A stretch of 64,000 bases of DNA from NCBI RefSeq assembly GCF_016745505.1, contig NZ_JAERUC010000191.1, positions 1-64,000 on the forward strand. Direction: 5' to 3'. Numbering within the stretch: position 1 is the stretch's first letter; each line of letters starts with the position of its first letter. This DNA comes from Streptomyces silvae (GTDB taxonomy: Bacteria > Actinomycetota > Actinomycetes > Streptomycetales > Streptomycetaceae). Below the pieces are notes generated by a model, which searched no databases, was not told where the DNA came from, and worked only from the letters and a program-made list of their open reading frames with translations. This document shows, piece by piece, positions 32,498 through 41,109 of the stretch. The position numbers and the translations under genes are program-made.

Positions 32498-33463
32498 GTG
32501 CCGAAACTGTCCGTTGTCGTTCCGTTCCACAATGTCGGCGCCTACGCCGACACGACGCTGGGCAGTCTTGCCCGTAACGCGGGCCCGGACATCGAGTTCC
32601 TGCTGGTCGACGACTGCTCCACGGACGACACCCCGGCGGTCGTCGACCGCTGGGCGGACAGACTCCCGCACGCCGAGGTCATCCGGCACGAGAAGAACGT
32701 GGGCATCGCGGCGGCCCGTAACAGCGGCATCGACGCCGCCCGGGGCGACTTCGTCACCTTCCTCGACGGCGACGACTGGTACGCCCCCGGCCATCTGGCC
32801 CGGCTGCTGCACGCCGCCGCCGAGCTGGACTGCGACTTCGCCCGCACCGACCACGTCCAGGCCACCGGGACCAGCAGGGTCGTCCGCCGGGCGCCCGCCC
32901 GGCTCCGCGAGACCGTGCTGGACCCGCGCGAGGGCATCGCGGCACCCGAGTGGGAGACCATGGTCGACTACCCGTTCGTCTGGGCCGGCGTCTACCACCG
33001 GCGGCTCTTCGAGGACGGCGGCCACCGCTTCACCACCCGGCTGCGCACCGCCGAGGACCGGCTGTGGATCTGGCAGCTGCACCTGCGGGCCCGCACCTGC
33101 GCGGCGCTGAACCTCTACGGCGTCTTCTACCGGCGCGGTGTCACCACGTCCCTGACCCAGATCAAGGACTCCCGCCAGCTGGACTTCTTCCCCGCCTACG
33201 ACACGCTGCTCGACGAGATCCGCGAGGACCCCGACGCCGAGCTCTTCCTCCCCAAGGCGGTCCGCACCTACTGCGCGATGATCGCCTTCCACAACGAGAA
33301 GGCGGACGCCTACGAACCCGCGACGCTCCGGCGTCTGCGCCAGGAGTCGGCGGCCGCGCTGCACCGCATGCCGCAGCAGGTCCTCGACCACACCTTGACG
33401 ATGATGGACACCAGGCGCAGCACTCTGCTCCACCGCCTGCGTGACAAGCAGAAGGCCGCCTGA
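32498..33463 (+). CDS. Family 2 glycosyltransferase, copy 1
   Basis: A 321-residue GT-A glycosyltransferase. The N-terminal sugar-nucleotide domain reads KLSVVVPFHNVGAYADTTLGSL, then FLLVDDCSTDDTP, GIAAARNSGIDAARGDFVTFLDGDDW, with the DGD metal motif near residue 87. The C-terminal ~130 residues (LWIWQLHLRAR, YRRGVTTSLTQIKDSRQLDF) are shared with the paralogue at 41106-42089. No membrane span is present, so it works in the cytoplasm or at the inner membrane face. GTG at 32498 has GGTGAGGG upstream and starts the conserved domain; 32486 is an alternative. It is first in an operon with the polysialyltransferase, GT29-like and pyruvyltransferase genes. Confidence 0.9.
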   Translation: MPKLSVVVPFHNVGAYADTTLGSLARNAGPDIEFLLVDDCSTDDTPAVVDRWADRLPHAEVIRHEKNVGIAAARNSGIDAARGDFVTFLDGDDWYAPGHLARLLHAAAELDCDFARTDHVQATGTSRVVRRAPARLRETVLDPREGIAAPEWETMVDYPFVWAGVYHRRLFEDGGHRFTTRLRTAEDRLWIWQLHLRARTCAALNLYGVFYRRGVTTSLTQIKDSRQLDFFPAYDTLLDEIREDPDAELFLPKAVRTYCAMIAFHNEKADAYEPATLRRLRQESAAALHRMPQQVLDHTLTMMDTRRSTLLHRLRDKQKAA

Positions 33464-33466
33464 CCC

Positions 33467-34813
33467 ATGCCCACGCGCACCCAGATCTTCCAGGTGTCGA
33501 CCCTGTACGGGGCGGCCACGCTCGCGGCGGCGCTGGACGCCGGCCGGTTCGGACCCGGGCAGGACAGCCACCGTGTCCTGCTGGTCTCCAACAACGCCGC
33601 GATCCCCGAGACCGCCCTCCGGCTGGAGGAGATGCGCGGTTACGGGGACATCGCCGCCCGCTTCGACTCCGTCGTCGACTGGAACGACGCCATCAGCCCG
33701 CACCACCCCAGCGGCTGGGGCCCGCGCTCCGAGGAGACCGAGCTCTGGCAGCGCGCCTTCCGGCTCGCCTGGGGCATCGACCCCGAAGGGCCCGTCGACC
33801 TCGCCGTCGAGTCCATCCAGGTCAACCCGGCCCGCGCGCTGGCCGCGATCTTCTCCGAGAGCGCCGTGCACGTCTACGCGGACGGCCTGATGAGCTACGG
33901 CCCGACCCGCAACAAGGTGCCGCGGTCCATCGCCTGCCGCATCCAGCGGGTGCTCCACCTGGACCTCGTACCGGGGCTGCGGCCGCTGCTCCTCGCCGAG
34001 TCCGGCGTCGAGCCCGAGCTCGTCCCCGACGAGGCCTTCCGCAAGGTGCTCGGCGAGATCGCCGGGGCGGCGGCCGGTGACCGCAGGCTCGCGGAGGCCG
34101 AGGCCGCCGCGCCGACGGCCGTGCTCCTGGGCCAGTACCTCGCGGCGCTGAACATCCTCACGGCCGAGGAGGAGGAGGACCTGCACCTGCGGATGCTGCG
34201 CGGCGCGGCGCGGGCCGGCCACACCTCCGTCCTCTTCAAGCCCCACCCCACGGCGCCGGCCCGCTACTCCAGGGCGCTGGACGACGCGGCCGCCGAGCTG
34301 GGCGTACGGCTGACCACGCTGGACGGCCCGCTGCTCGCCGAGACCCTCTACGAGCGGTGCGCGCCCACGCTGGTCGTCGGCTGCTTCTCGACCGCGATGT
34401 TCACCGCCGCCGTGTACTACGGCATCCCGGTCGCCCGGGTCGGCACCCGCCTCGTCCTGGACCGCATCACCCCGTACGAGAACAGCAACCGCGTCCCGCT
34501 GACGATCGTCGACCACCTCGTGCCCGACCTGGACACGCAGGACGGCGGGCCCGTGCCCGCCCTTCCCTCCGCGGCGCCCGAGACCCTCGCGCCCCTGGTC
34601 AGTACGGTCGGCTACTGCATGCAGTCCGGACTCCACCCCGCCCTGCGCGCCGAGGCCGAGGACTGGCTGCGGGACCACCTCGACGGCAGCACCCAGCACT
34701 ACTTCAAACGGCGCCGCCTGCAGAAGCTCACCCTGCCCGGCGGCGGCCCCCGGGGAGCGGCGATCCGGCTGCGCCGCACCGTACGGCGCACCCGCAGCAG
34801 TCTCGGCCTCTGA
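33467..34813 (+). CDS. Polysialyltransferase family glycosyltransferase, copy 1
   Basis: A 448-residue protein of the alpha-2,8-polysialyltransferase family (POLYST), which moves nonulosonic acids from CMP donors onto a growing chain. Family motifs are intact: the acidic D-G motif in HVYADGLMSYGPTRNKVP near residue 143, the H-P motif in VLFKPHPTAPARYSRAL near 263, and the Ser/Thr motif in VVGCFSTAMFTAAVYYGIPVARVG near 305. The ATG lies 3 bases after the GT2 stop codon, so the two are cotranscribed and may act together. Its paralogue at 39778 has lost the H-P histidine. I infer that this is the catalytically competent polymerase of the wall nonulosonate polymer. Confidence 0.88.
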   Translation: MPTRTQIFQVSTLYGAATLAAALDAGRFGPGQDSHRVLLVSNNAAIPETALRLEEMRGYGDIAARFDSVVDWNDAISPHHPSGWGPRSEETELWQRAFRLAWGIDPEGPVDLAVESIQVNPARALAAIFSESAVHVYADGLMSYGPTRNKVPRSIACRIQRVLHLDLVPGLRPLLLAESGVEPELVPDEAFRKVLGEIAGAAAGDRRLAEAEAAAPTAVLLGQYLAALNILTAEEEEDLHLRMLRGAARAGHTSVLFKPHPTAPARYSRALDDAAAELGVRLTTLDGPLLAETLYERCAPTLVVGCFSTAMFTAAVYYGIPVARVGTRLVLDRITPYENSNRVPLTIVDHLVPDLDTQDGGPVPALPSAAPETLAPLVSTVGYCMQSGLHPALRAEAEDWLRDHLDGSTQHYFKRRRLQKLTLPGGGPRGAAIRLRRTVRRTRSSLGL

Positions 34814-34868
34814 CCCCGGAACCGGGGCGCGCCCCGGCCCGGCCACATCACAGAACGGCGGAACGAGC

Positions 34869-36152
34869 ATGGGCCAGACCTTCACCGGGCTGCTCAGGGC
34901 GGTGCGGGCGAGAACCGGGCAGGGCGGTACGGCGCGTCCGGCGCCCACGGCCGCCCTGCGCCTCTGCGGCGACTACCTCGCGGGTCTCGCGGCGAGCGGT
35001 CCCCTGGACGACGTCCGGCGGACCCGGCTCGTCTCGGCCATCGGGGACCTCACGACCGCCACCGGCACGGACGGCCCGTTCGACGCCCTGCTCCGCACCG
35101 GGCAACGGGCCCTGGAGACCGGCGGGGAGGCGGAGACCCGGCTCGCCCTGGACCTCGCCGTCGAGGCCACCGGGCTGCGGCCCCGGTCCAAGGGCGCCTG
35201 GCGGCTCCGCGGCGGCGCGCTGGACGCGCTGGGCCGCCGCGCCGAGGCCGTCCATGCCTACGAACAGCACCTGGCGCTCCAGCAGAACCCGGCGGCGGCC
35301 GAGGAGATCGCGCGCAGGACGGCCACCCTGAAGGACCTCCGCGCCTGCCTGGACGAGGCCGCCGGGCTGCTCCCCGGCGAGGACGGCGCCCGGCTGCGGG
35401 CGCTGCACGACGCACCGGCCGGACAGGCCCGTACCGTCTTCGCCGAGGTCGTCCGCGCTCGGAGCGCCGGGGCCGGCGGCACGGCCGACCCCGCCGTACG
35501 CCGGCTCGTCACGCTGTACGCCGCCCACCGCCGGCTGCTGGACCGGGACAGGATGGCCGACCCCCTGCTCGGCGGGGCGGAGCCGGTCGGAGTCACCGGG
35601 CTGCGTCGGCTCGTCACCGGCCGCTCGGTCTGCCTGGTCGCCGGAGCGGCCCGCGTCACCGACGAGGAACGCGCCCCCGGGAGCCCGCTCGGCAAGCTGA
35701 TCGGCGGATACGACCTGGTGGTCCGCTGTGACACCCTCCCGGCGGGCTCCCCGCGCACCGACCTGCACGCGGTCACCCTGCGCGGCGACACCCCCTGGAC
35801 GGGCCCCGCCTGGCACCGGAAGACCGGCACCCGGCTGGTCTTCGGCGACCCGCTGCCGCACTGGCGCCGCTCGCTGCGCGCCCGCCTCGTCGCCGGCGCC
35901 CAGGAGCACATCGGCGACGCCTCGCTGCGGCGCCCGCTGGACGATCCGGCGCTGCTCGGCGAGGACGGCTGGGGCCCGCGGACCAGCACCGCGTTCACCC
36001 TGCTCAGGCTCCTGGACTTCCTGGACGCGGCCGACCGCCTCGACCTCATCGGCTTCGGGCTGCCGGGGCAGCTGCCGCCGCGCGAGCACGCGTGGGTCAC
36101 GGCCCGTGCGACCCACCAGGACGAGACCGAGATGAGGACCGCGCTCCGATGA
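34869..36152 (+). CDS. GT29-like sialyltransferase domain protein with TPR-like N-terminus
   Basis: A 427-residue protein. Residues ~85-150 are TPR-like helices (LALDLAVEATGLRPRSKGAW, LGRRAEAVHAYEQHLALQ). From ~250 onward it has the layout of GT29 sialyltransferases: an L-motif-like block SVCLVAGAARV plus KLIGGYDLVVRCDTLP and RTDLHAV, an S-motif-like block GPRTSTAFTLLRLLDFL plus DRLDLIGFGL near 367-398, and a final H-x4-E (HQDETE, near 416-421) like the VS motif. GT29 is best known from eukaryotes. Within this NeuA/NeuB cluster a CMP-nonulosonate transferase is the natural role. Its stop overlaps the next gene's start (ATGA). The family call rests on motif reading only. Confidence 0.7.
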   Translation: MGQTFTGLLRAVRARTGQGGTARPAPTAALRLCGDYLAGLAASGPLDDVRRTRLVSAIGDLTTATGTDGPFDALLRTGQRALETGGEAETRLALDLAVEATGLRPRSKGAWRLRGGALDALGRRAEAVHAYEQHLALQQNPAAAEEIARRTATLKDLRACLDEAAGLLPGEDGARLRALHDAPAGQARTVFAEVVRARSAGAGGTADPAVRRLVTLYAAHRRLLDRDRMADPLLGGAEPVGVTGLRRLVTGRSVCLVAGAARVTDEERAPGSPLGKLIGGYDLVVRCDTLPAGSPRTDLHAVTLRGDTPWTGPAWHRKTGTRLVFGDPLPHWRRSLRARLVAGAQEHIGDASLRRPLDDPALLGEDGWGPRTSTAFTLLRLLDFLDAADRLDLIGFGLPGQLPPREHAWVTARATHQDETEMRTALR

Positions 36153-38566
36153 ACACCCCCGCCGAGCCCGCCGACGACAGACGGACCGGGCCGACCGCCC
36201 TCCGGGGGGCCGCACCCGACGCCGACGACAGACGGACCGGGCCGACCGCCCTCCAAGGAGCCGCACCCGACGCCGACGACCGGCGCGCCGTCACCGGCAA
36301 GCGGCGGATCGCCTTCGCCGCCTGGGCCGACGAGGCCCGGATGCCCGGTCTCCTGGTCCTGCTGCGCAGCCTCGCGCTGGCGGACCCGGCCGTCTGTGAG
36401 GACTTCCTCCTCCTGCACCCCGGGCTGCCCGAATCCGCGCTCGACTCCGCCCGCCGGCTGCACCCGCGCCTCGTCCCCCGTACCGCCGGGAGCCGCCTCG
36501 ACATCTTCCGGACGACCGGCTACGACACCGTGATCGCACTCGGCCCCGGCATGGTCGTCCTCGGCTCGCTCCAGCCGCTGCTGGCCCTGCGCACCGGGGT
36601 GGCCGCCGTGGTGCGGCCCGGCCCCGGCGGCGTACGGCCGGTGCGGGACGGCGGGCCGCTGGTGATCCAGCACCAGGACGTGACGGACGCCGTACGGGAC
36701 GCCCTGGCCGCGGGCGAGGAAGCGGTGGACCGCGCGCTGGCCGAGGCGGGCGTCCTCGAACCCCTCGGCTCCCGTTACGACGTCCCGGCCGGCCCACCGC
36801 ACGACGACACCCCCGTCCCCGGGAGCACCGTCGTCCTGCGCTTCGCCGATGACGCCGCCGCCGGCACCCCGGCGCGCGAGGCGCGCGAGCGGTTCGAGCT
36901 GGACGACGAGGCGTTCCGCGCCGCCTGCCGCGCCCTGCCGGGCACCCTCCACCCCGAACTGCTCCTGCACTGCGCCCTGCCGCTCCCCGAAGGGGGGCGT
37001 GCGCCGGTGGACCTGGTCCGCCGGGTCGCGGAGGTGCACCGGCAGCAGGGCCGCCACGACGAGGCCGTCGCCCTGCTGACCGCCGCCGTGGCGGACCGGC
37101 CCGACCTGCCGCGCTGCCACGAGACGCTGGGCATCAGCCTGATGGCGCTGTCCCGCTACGAGGAGGCCGAGGCCCACCTCCAGCTGGCCACCGTGTCACC
37201 GGACTTCGCCGCCCGCGCCTACGGCCAGCTCGCCCGGCTCGCCTGGCTGCTGGGCCGGACCGAGGACGCGCACGCGTACGCCCGCGAAGGGCTCGACGCC
37301 GACCCCACCGACGGCAACTGCCATGCCTGGTACGCCCGTACGCGCCCCGCTGCGGCACCCGCCACCGGCACCCCGGGCGAACAGCTCGCCCATGTCGCCC
37401 TGTTCGCCGACGGCCACGAGAACGCGGGCGACAAGGTGCTCCCCGAAGCCGTACGCATGTGCTTCGGCCCCGACACCGGCCCCGCCCGCTGGCACGAGCG
37501 GCACGTGCACCGGCTGGTCGACGAGCCCGGCCTGGAGGAGCTGAACGCCCGGCGCGGCATCGTCGTCGGCGGTGGCGGGCTCTTCCTCCCGGACACCGCG
37601 CCCAACGGCAACAGCGGCTGGCAGTGGAACATCCCCGACGGCGTCCTGGCCCGGATCACGGCCCCGCTCGCCGTGTTCGCGGTCGGCTACAACGTCTTCG
37701 ACGGCCAGCGCTACCGCCGTGAGCGCTTCGCGGCGAGCCTCACCGCCCTGGTCGCGAAGGCGTCCTTCTTCGGCCTGCGCAACCAGGGTTCGGTGGACCG
37801 GGTCAGGGAGCTCCTGCCCGAGGAGCTGCGGGACCGGGTGCGCTACCAGCCCTGCCCCACGACCGTGGCCCGCCACCTCGACCCCCGCCTGGACGACGGC
37901 CCGGGCGGCGGCGCGGACCGGGACGACACCGTGCTGGTCAACTGCGCCTACGACCGCGCGGGGCTGCGCTTCGGCCACGACTACGGCCACTTCCTGGCCG
38001 AGACGGCCGCCGCCGTACGCGCCATCGGCGAACGCGCCGAGGTCCGGTACGCGGCCCATATGCCGGCCGACGAGAAGTTCGTCCACGACCTGCGCCGGGA
38101 GCACGGCATCGCCCTCCCGGTGGAGCCCCTGTACCTCTTCTCCAACGACCGCATCCGCGCGCTCTACCGGCGTACGCGCCTGGTCATCGGCGCGCGCGGG
38201 CACGCGGGAATGATTCCCTTCGGCTGCGGCACACCGGTCATCAGCCTGGTCTCGCACCCCAAACTCGCCTACTTCCTCAGCGACATCGACCGCCCCGACT
38301 GGGGCCTCTCGGTCCACGACCGGTCCCTGGGCGCCCGGCTCGCCGAGCGTGCGGCGGCCGTGCTGGACGACCACCGGGCGGCCGTGGCCGATGTGCACGG
38401 CCGGCAGGAGCACCTGTGGTCGGTCACCCGCGCCAACCTCGCCGAACTCCGGGACACCTTCGGGCTGACCGATCCCCCTGCCGCGCCGCCCGCCCCGCAG
38501 GTCCCCGGCCCCCGGACCGCCGAGCCGGCACGGGGCCTTCACCTGCCCGACACCCGGACGAAGTGA
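36149..38566 (+). CDS. Polysaccharide pyruvyltransferase domain protein with TPR region
   Basis: An 805-residue multidomain protein. Residues 9-46 hold a 17-residue repeat in tandem (DDRRTGPTALRGAAPDA). Residues ~50-280 form a Rossmann/GT-like domain of unknown type. About 290-400 is TPR-like (VHRQQGRHDEAVALLTAAV, SRYEEAEAHLQLATV). The C-terminal ~360 residues are a polysaccharide pyruvyl transferase fold (GIVVGGGGLFLPDTAPNG, FFGLRNQGSVDRVRELLP, VIGARGHAGMIPFGCGTPVISLVSHPK in parts). Such enzymes add pyruvate ketals from PEP to polymer sugars, giving negative charge. The ATG overlaps the upstream stop codon (ATGA); it ends the first operon of the cluster. Confidence 0.85.
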   Translation: MNTPAEPADDRRTGPTALRGAAPDADDRRTGPTALQGAAPDADDRRAVTGKRRIAFAAWADEARMPGLLVLLRSLALADPAVCEDFLLLHPGLPESALDSARRLHPRLVPRTAGSRLDIFRTTGYDTVIALGPGMVVLGSLQPLLALRTGVAAVVRPGPGGVRPVRDGGPLVIQHQDVTDAVRDALAAGEEAVDRALAEAGVLEPLGSRYDVPAGPPHDDTPVPGSTVVLRFADDAAAGTPAREARERFELDDEAFRAACRALPGTLHPELLLHCALPLPEGGRAPVDLVRRVAEVHRQQGRHDEAVALLTAAVADRPDLPRCHETLGISLMALSRYEEAEAHLQLATVSPDFAARAYGQLARLAWLLGRTEDAHAYAREGLDADPTDGNCHAWYARTRPAAAPATGTPGEQLAHVALFADGHENAGDKVLPEAVRMCFGPDTGPARWHERHVHRLVDEPGLEELNARRGIVVGGGGLFLPDTAPNGNSGWQWNIPDGVLARITAPLAVFAVGYNVFDGQRYRRERFAASLTALVAKASFFGLRNQGSVDRVRELLPEELRDRVRYQPCPTTVARHLDPRLDDGPGGGADRDDTVLVNCAYDRAGLRFGHDYGHFLAETAAAVRAIGERAEVRYAAHMPADEKFVHDLRREHGIALPVEPLYLFSNDRIRALYRRTRLVIGARGHAGMIPFGCGTPVISLVSHPKLAYFLSDIDRPDWGLSVHDRSLGARLAERAAAVLDDHRAAVADVHGRQEHLWSVTRANLAELRDTFGLTDPPAAPPAPQVPGPRTAEPARGLHLPDTRTK
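36173..36286. repeat. 51-bp in-frame tandem repeat
   Basis: Two near-identical 51-bp units (36173-36223 and 36224-36274), plus the first four codons of a third, code for a repeated 17-residue segment at the N-terminus of the pyruvyltransferase protein. The unit length is a multiple of three, so copy-number change would keep the frame. Confidence 0.9.
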
Positions 38567-38568
38567 CT

Positions 38569-38613
38569 GTTCACCCGAGCGGAGTTCACCCGGGACCCGC
38601 CCGTTCGTAGCCT
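38569..38613 (+). promoter_or_regulatory. Promoter with repeated GTTCACCCG ahead of the acyltransferase
   Basis: GTTCACCCG occurs at 38569-38577 and 38584-38592, 15 bp apart. The second copy lies where a -35 box should be, 18 bp before TAGCCT (38608-38613), a -10-like box just before the ATGs. The heptamer matches the PhoP unit, but the 15-bp spacing is not the usual 11, so this is a weaker PHO-box candidate than the other three promoters of the cluster. Confidence 0.5.
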
Positions 38614-38616
38614 TCG

Positions 38617-39717
38617 ATGACCATGCCTTCCTCCGTCTCCCAGGCCGGCCCGCCCGCCCCCGCGCAGCACCCCGAGCCCGCCGCCGAACCCCGCCCGCAC
38701 CGCGAACACCGGTACGACATCGATCTGATCCGGCTGCTCTGCTCGGTCGGTGTGATCCTCTGCCACACGGGCTCCGCCTTCGTGAACACGGCGGGGCGCG
38801 AGGCCGCGCGAGGTCCCGGCACCTACTGGGCGGGGCTGGTCGCGGACTCGGCCGGCCGCTTCGCCGTACCGCTGTTCTTCGCGATCGCCGGCTGGGTCGT
38901 CCTCGTCGGCGCCCCGGTCCGGGACGGCCGGCAGCTGTGGCGGCGGATCGTCCGCATCCTGGTGCCGCTCGCCGTCTGGACGCTGCTCTACGTGGCCTGG
39001 GGCCGGCTGCGCGGCACCAACGAAGCGCCCGCCGGCGAACTGACGCTCGACGCGCTGTTCGCCTCGGTCCGCCCGGCGTACCACCTCTGGTACCTCTACG
39101 CCTACATCCCCGTGATCATGCTGCTGGCCTTCGCCGCCCTGGTGAGGTCGGGCAAGCGCCCCTGGGGCCTGGGCGTCGCACTCCTCGTCCTGGGCGCCGC
39201 GCCCAGCCTGTCCGGCGACCTGGCCGAGGTCACGGGCCTGGAACTGCCGCGCTTCGGCTGGGGCTTCGGCCCGTACCAGCTGATCTACGCCGTCCTCGGG
39301 GCCCTGCTCCTCGCACTGCCCGCAGGCACCTTCGGGAGGCGGAGCCTGTGGTGGCTGCTGCCCGCCGGCGCCTTCCTGGCCGCGATCGTCGCGTACCAGC
39401 ACGAGGTGCACTACGCGATCCCGTACGCGAGCGTCCTGGTGGCCCTCTTCAGCGCCGGCGTGCTGCTCTCCCTGCACCGGCTGCGCGTCCCGGAACGGCT
39501 GCGTCCGGCGCTGACCCGGCTGGCGGGGGCCTCGTTCGGCGCGTACATGATCCACGTACTGGTGCTGGGCGTCCTCACCGACGCCCTGGTCGACGCCGAC
39601 CTGACGCTTCCCGTGGCGGCGGCCCTGGCCCTCGCCGTCACCGCTGCCACGACGGCCCTGTCCTTCGGCGCGGCACTGCTGTGGGCCCGCCTGGGACTGA
39701 CCCGGCTGCTGGGCTGA
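38617..39717 (+). CDS. Acyltransferase family 3 membrane protein (O-acetylase-like)
   Basis: A 366-residue polytopic membrane O-acyltransferase (OafA/YrhL type) that transfers acetyl or similar groups to surface polysaccharides. About ten hydrophobic helices are visible. The signature is RYDIDLIRLLCSVGVILCHTGSAF, where R-x10-H holds the catalytic histidine, followed by FAVPLFFAIAGWVVL. The C-terminal segment FGAYMIHVLVLGVLTDAL is also typical. Two ATGs (38617, 38623) are possible; the TAGCCT box lies only 3 or 9 bases before them, so the transcript may be leaderless from 38623. It probably decorates the nonulosonate polymer made by the surrounding genes. Confidence 0.9.
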   Translation: MTMPSSVSQAGPPAPAQHPEPAAEPRPHREHRYDIDLIRLLCSVGVILCHTGSAFVNTAGREAARGPGTYWAGLVADSAGRFAVPLFFAIAGWVVLVGAPVRDGRQLWRRIVRILVPLAVWTLLYVAWGRLRGTNEAPAGELTLDALFASVRPAYHLWYLYAYIPVIMLLAFAALVRSGKRPWGLGVALLVLGAAPSLSGDLAEVTGLELPRFGWGFGPYQLIYAVLGALLLALPAGTFGRRSLWWLLPAGAFLAAIVAYQHEVHYAIPYASVLVALFSAGVLLSLHRLRVPERLRPALTRLAGASFGAYMIHVLVLGVLTDALVDADLTLPVAAALALAVTAATTALSFGAALLWARLGLTRLLG

Positions 39718-39724
39718 GCGCCGG

Positions 39725-39786
39725 CTCAACTCCGGCGCTCAACTCCGGCGCTCAACCCCGGCGCTCAACCCCGGTGCTCAGCCCCG
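39725..39786. repeat. 13-bp tandem repeat between convergent genes
   Basis: Four full units of CTCAACYCCGGYG (39725-39776) and a partial fifth (39777-39786) fill the gap between the acyltransferase and the second polysialyltransferase-like gene. The stop codon of the latter lies inside the partial unit. On the minus strand each unit reads CGCCGGAGTTGAG, so every copy carries a TGA and, as 13 is not a multiple of 3, all frames are closed. Confidence 0.9.
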
Positions 39787-41109
39787 CTTCAGCGCCCGCG
39801 CGCGCCGTGCGAGCCGGCGCAGTGCGGCGTTCCGGCGTACGAAGGCGAGACGGGCGGGTACGACGCCGGGGAGGGCGAGGGAGCCGAGGCGGCGGCGCTT
39901 GAAGTAGCGCCAGGTCCGGGCGTTCAGACGGGTGGAGAGGTAGCGCTCGGCGGCCGGGCGGAGATCCGGGCGGACGCGCGGCTGCATGGCGAAGGCCACC
40001 GCAGGCAGCAGACCGTCGAGCGCCTCGGCCACCGAGGCCTCCGTCGGCGCGGGCCGTTCCGCCACGGCAGCGGGTTCGGCCAGGTCGGGCAGCAGGGCGT
40101 CGACGACCGTGACCGGGATCCTCGCCGGGTGCTCGTACGGGGTGAGGTGCTCCAGGAGGGTGCCGGTCCCGGCCCTGGCGACCGGCAGACCGTGGTGCAC
40201 GGCCGCGCTCAGCAGGGCCGGCGAGCAGGTGCCGACGACGAGCGCGGGGCGCAGCCGCTCGCACAGGACCTCGGCCAGGACCGGCGCGCCCGGGTCCGGC
40301 ACGGTCAGCTCGACCCCGAGGCGCGCGGCCTCGGCCCGCAGGGCCGGGGAGGCGGGCGTGGGGCCACCGGGATCGGCGTGGAGCACGAGGTGGGTGTGGC
40401 CGAGGGCGGCCGTGCCGCGGACCATCCGCAGGCGCAGCTCCGCCTCCTCGGTGGCGGGGAGTGTCCCGGGCCCGGAGAACAGCAGCAGCGCGGCGCCCTC
40501 CGGGGCCCCGGACTCCGGGGCGTCCTGCGCCAGTTCGCCGAGGACCTTCAGCAGGGCCGGGCCGGGCACCGGACGGGGTGCCGCGCCGAACTCGCCGAGC
40601 AGGAGCGGTGTCACCCCGGGGAGCAGGTCCGGGTGGAGGAGCTGCCGGACGCGGGTGCCGATCAGCGGCGGGATCTTCCCTCCGGTCGGGCCGTAGGCGG
40701 TCAGGCCGTCCGCGTACACGGTCACCGGCCCACCGGGGAGGACCTGGGCGACGGCCAGGGCGGGGGCGGCGTCCGGGGACTCCAGGACCAGCTCGACCTC
40801 CTCGTCCCCGAGGTCCCAGGCGCGCCGCAGATGCCGTTCCCACAGGGGCACGTCGTCGGGTCGGGGGGTCCAGGCGGCCGGGTGGAGCGGGTGGACGGCG
40901 TCGTTCCACGAGAGCACCTCGTCGAAGCGGGCGGTCAGCCGCCCGAAGCCGGGTGCCTGCCGGAGCGGGACCGACGCCTCGGGCACCGCCGAGGTGTCGC
41001 AGAGCAGCAGGATGCGGCGGTCGGCGTCCCCGAGGAGGCCCGAGTCGAGGGCTGCGGCCAGCACGGCCGCGGAGCGGAGGCCGGAGGCGGCGAGGATCTG
41101 GACGGTCAC
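39778..41109 (-). CDS. Polysialyltransferase-like protein, copy 2, with altered H-P motif
   Basis: A 443-residue paralogue of the protein at 33467. It keeps the acidic D-G motif (VTVYADGLTAYGPTGGKIP) and the overall fold. The H-P motif position reads LVLHADPGGP instead of LFKPHPTAP, so the aligned histidine is aspartate, and the later S-T motif reads CSPALL instead of CFSTAM. A catalytic defect, or a changed donor, is therefore likely. The start is GTG at 41109, overlapping the upstream GT2 stop by four bases (GTGA). It is second in a two-gene unit transcribed leftward, mirroring the GT2-polysialyltransferase pair at 32498. Confidence 0.85.
   Translation of the reverse strand: MTVQILAASGLRSAAVLAAALDSGLLGDADRRILLLCDTSAVPEASVPLRQAPGFGRLTARFDEVLSWNDAVHPLHPAAWTPRPDDVPLWERHLRRAWDLGDEEVELVLESPDAAPALAVAQVLPGGPVTVYADGLTAYGPTGGKIPPLIGTRVRQLLHPDLLPGVTPLLLGEFGAAPRPVPGPALLKVLGELAQDAPESGAPEGAALLLFSGPGTLPATEEAELRLRMVRGTAALGHTHLVLHADPGGPTPASPALRAEAARLGVELTVPDPGAPVLAEVLCERLRPALVVGTCSPALLSAAVHHGLPVARAGTGTLLEHLTPYEHPARIPVTVVDALLPDLAEPAAVAERPAPTEASVAEALDGLLPAVAFAMQPRVRPDLRPAAERYLSTRLNARTWRYFKRRRLGSLALPGVVPARLAFVRRNAALRRLARRARALKRG

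Noticed and set aside
39725..39786. Tandem 13-bp repeats as a CRISPR array
   Set aside because: There are no spacers: the units are directly adjacent, and there are no cas genes.
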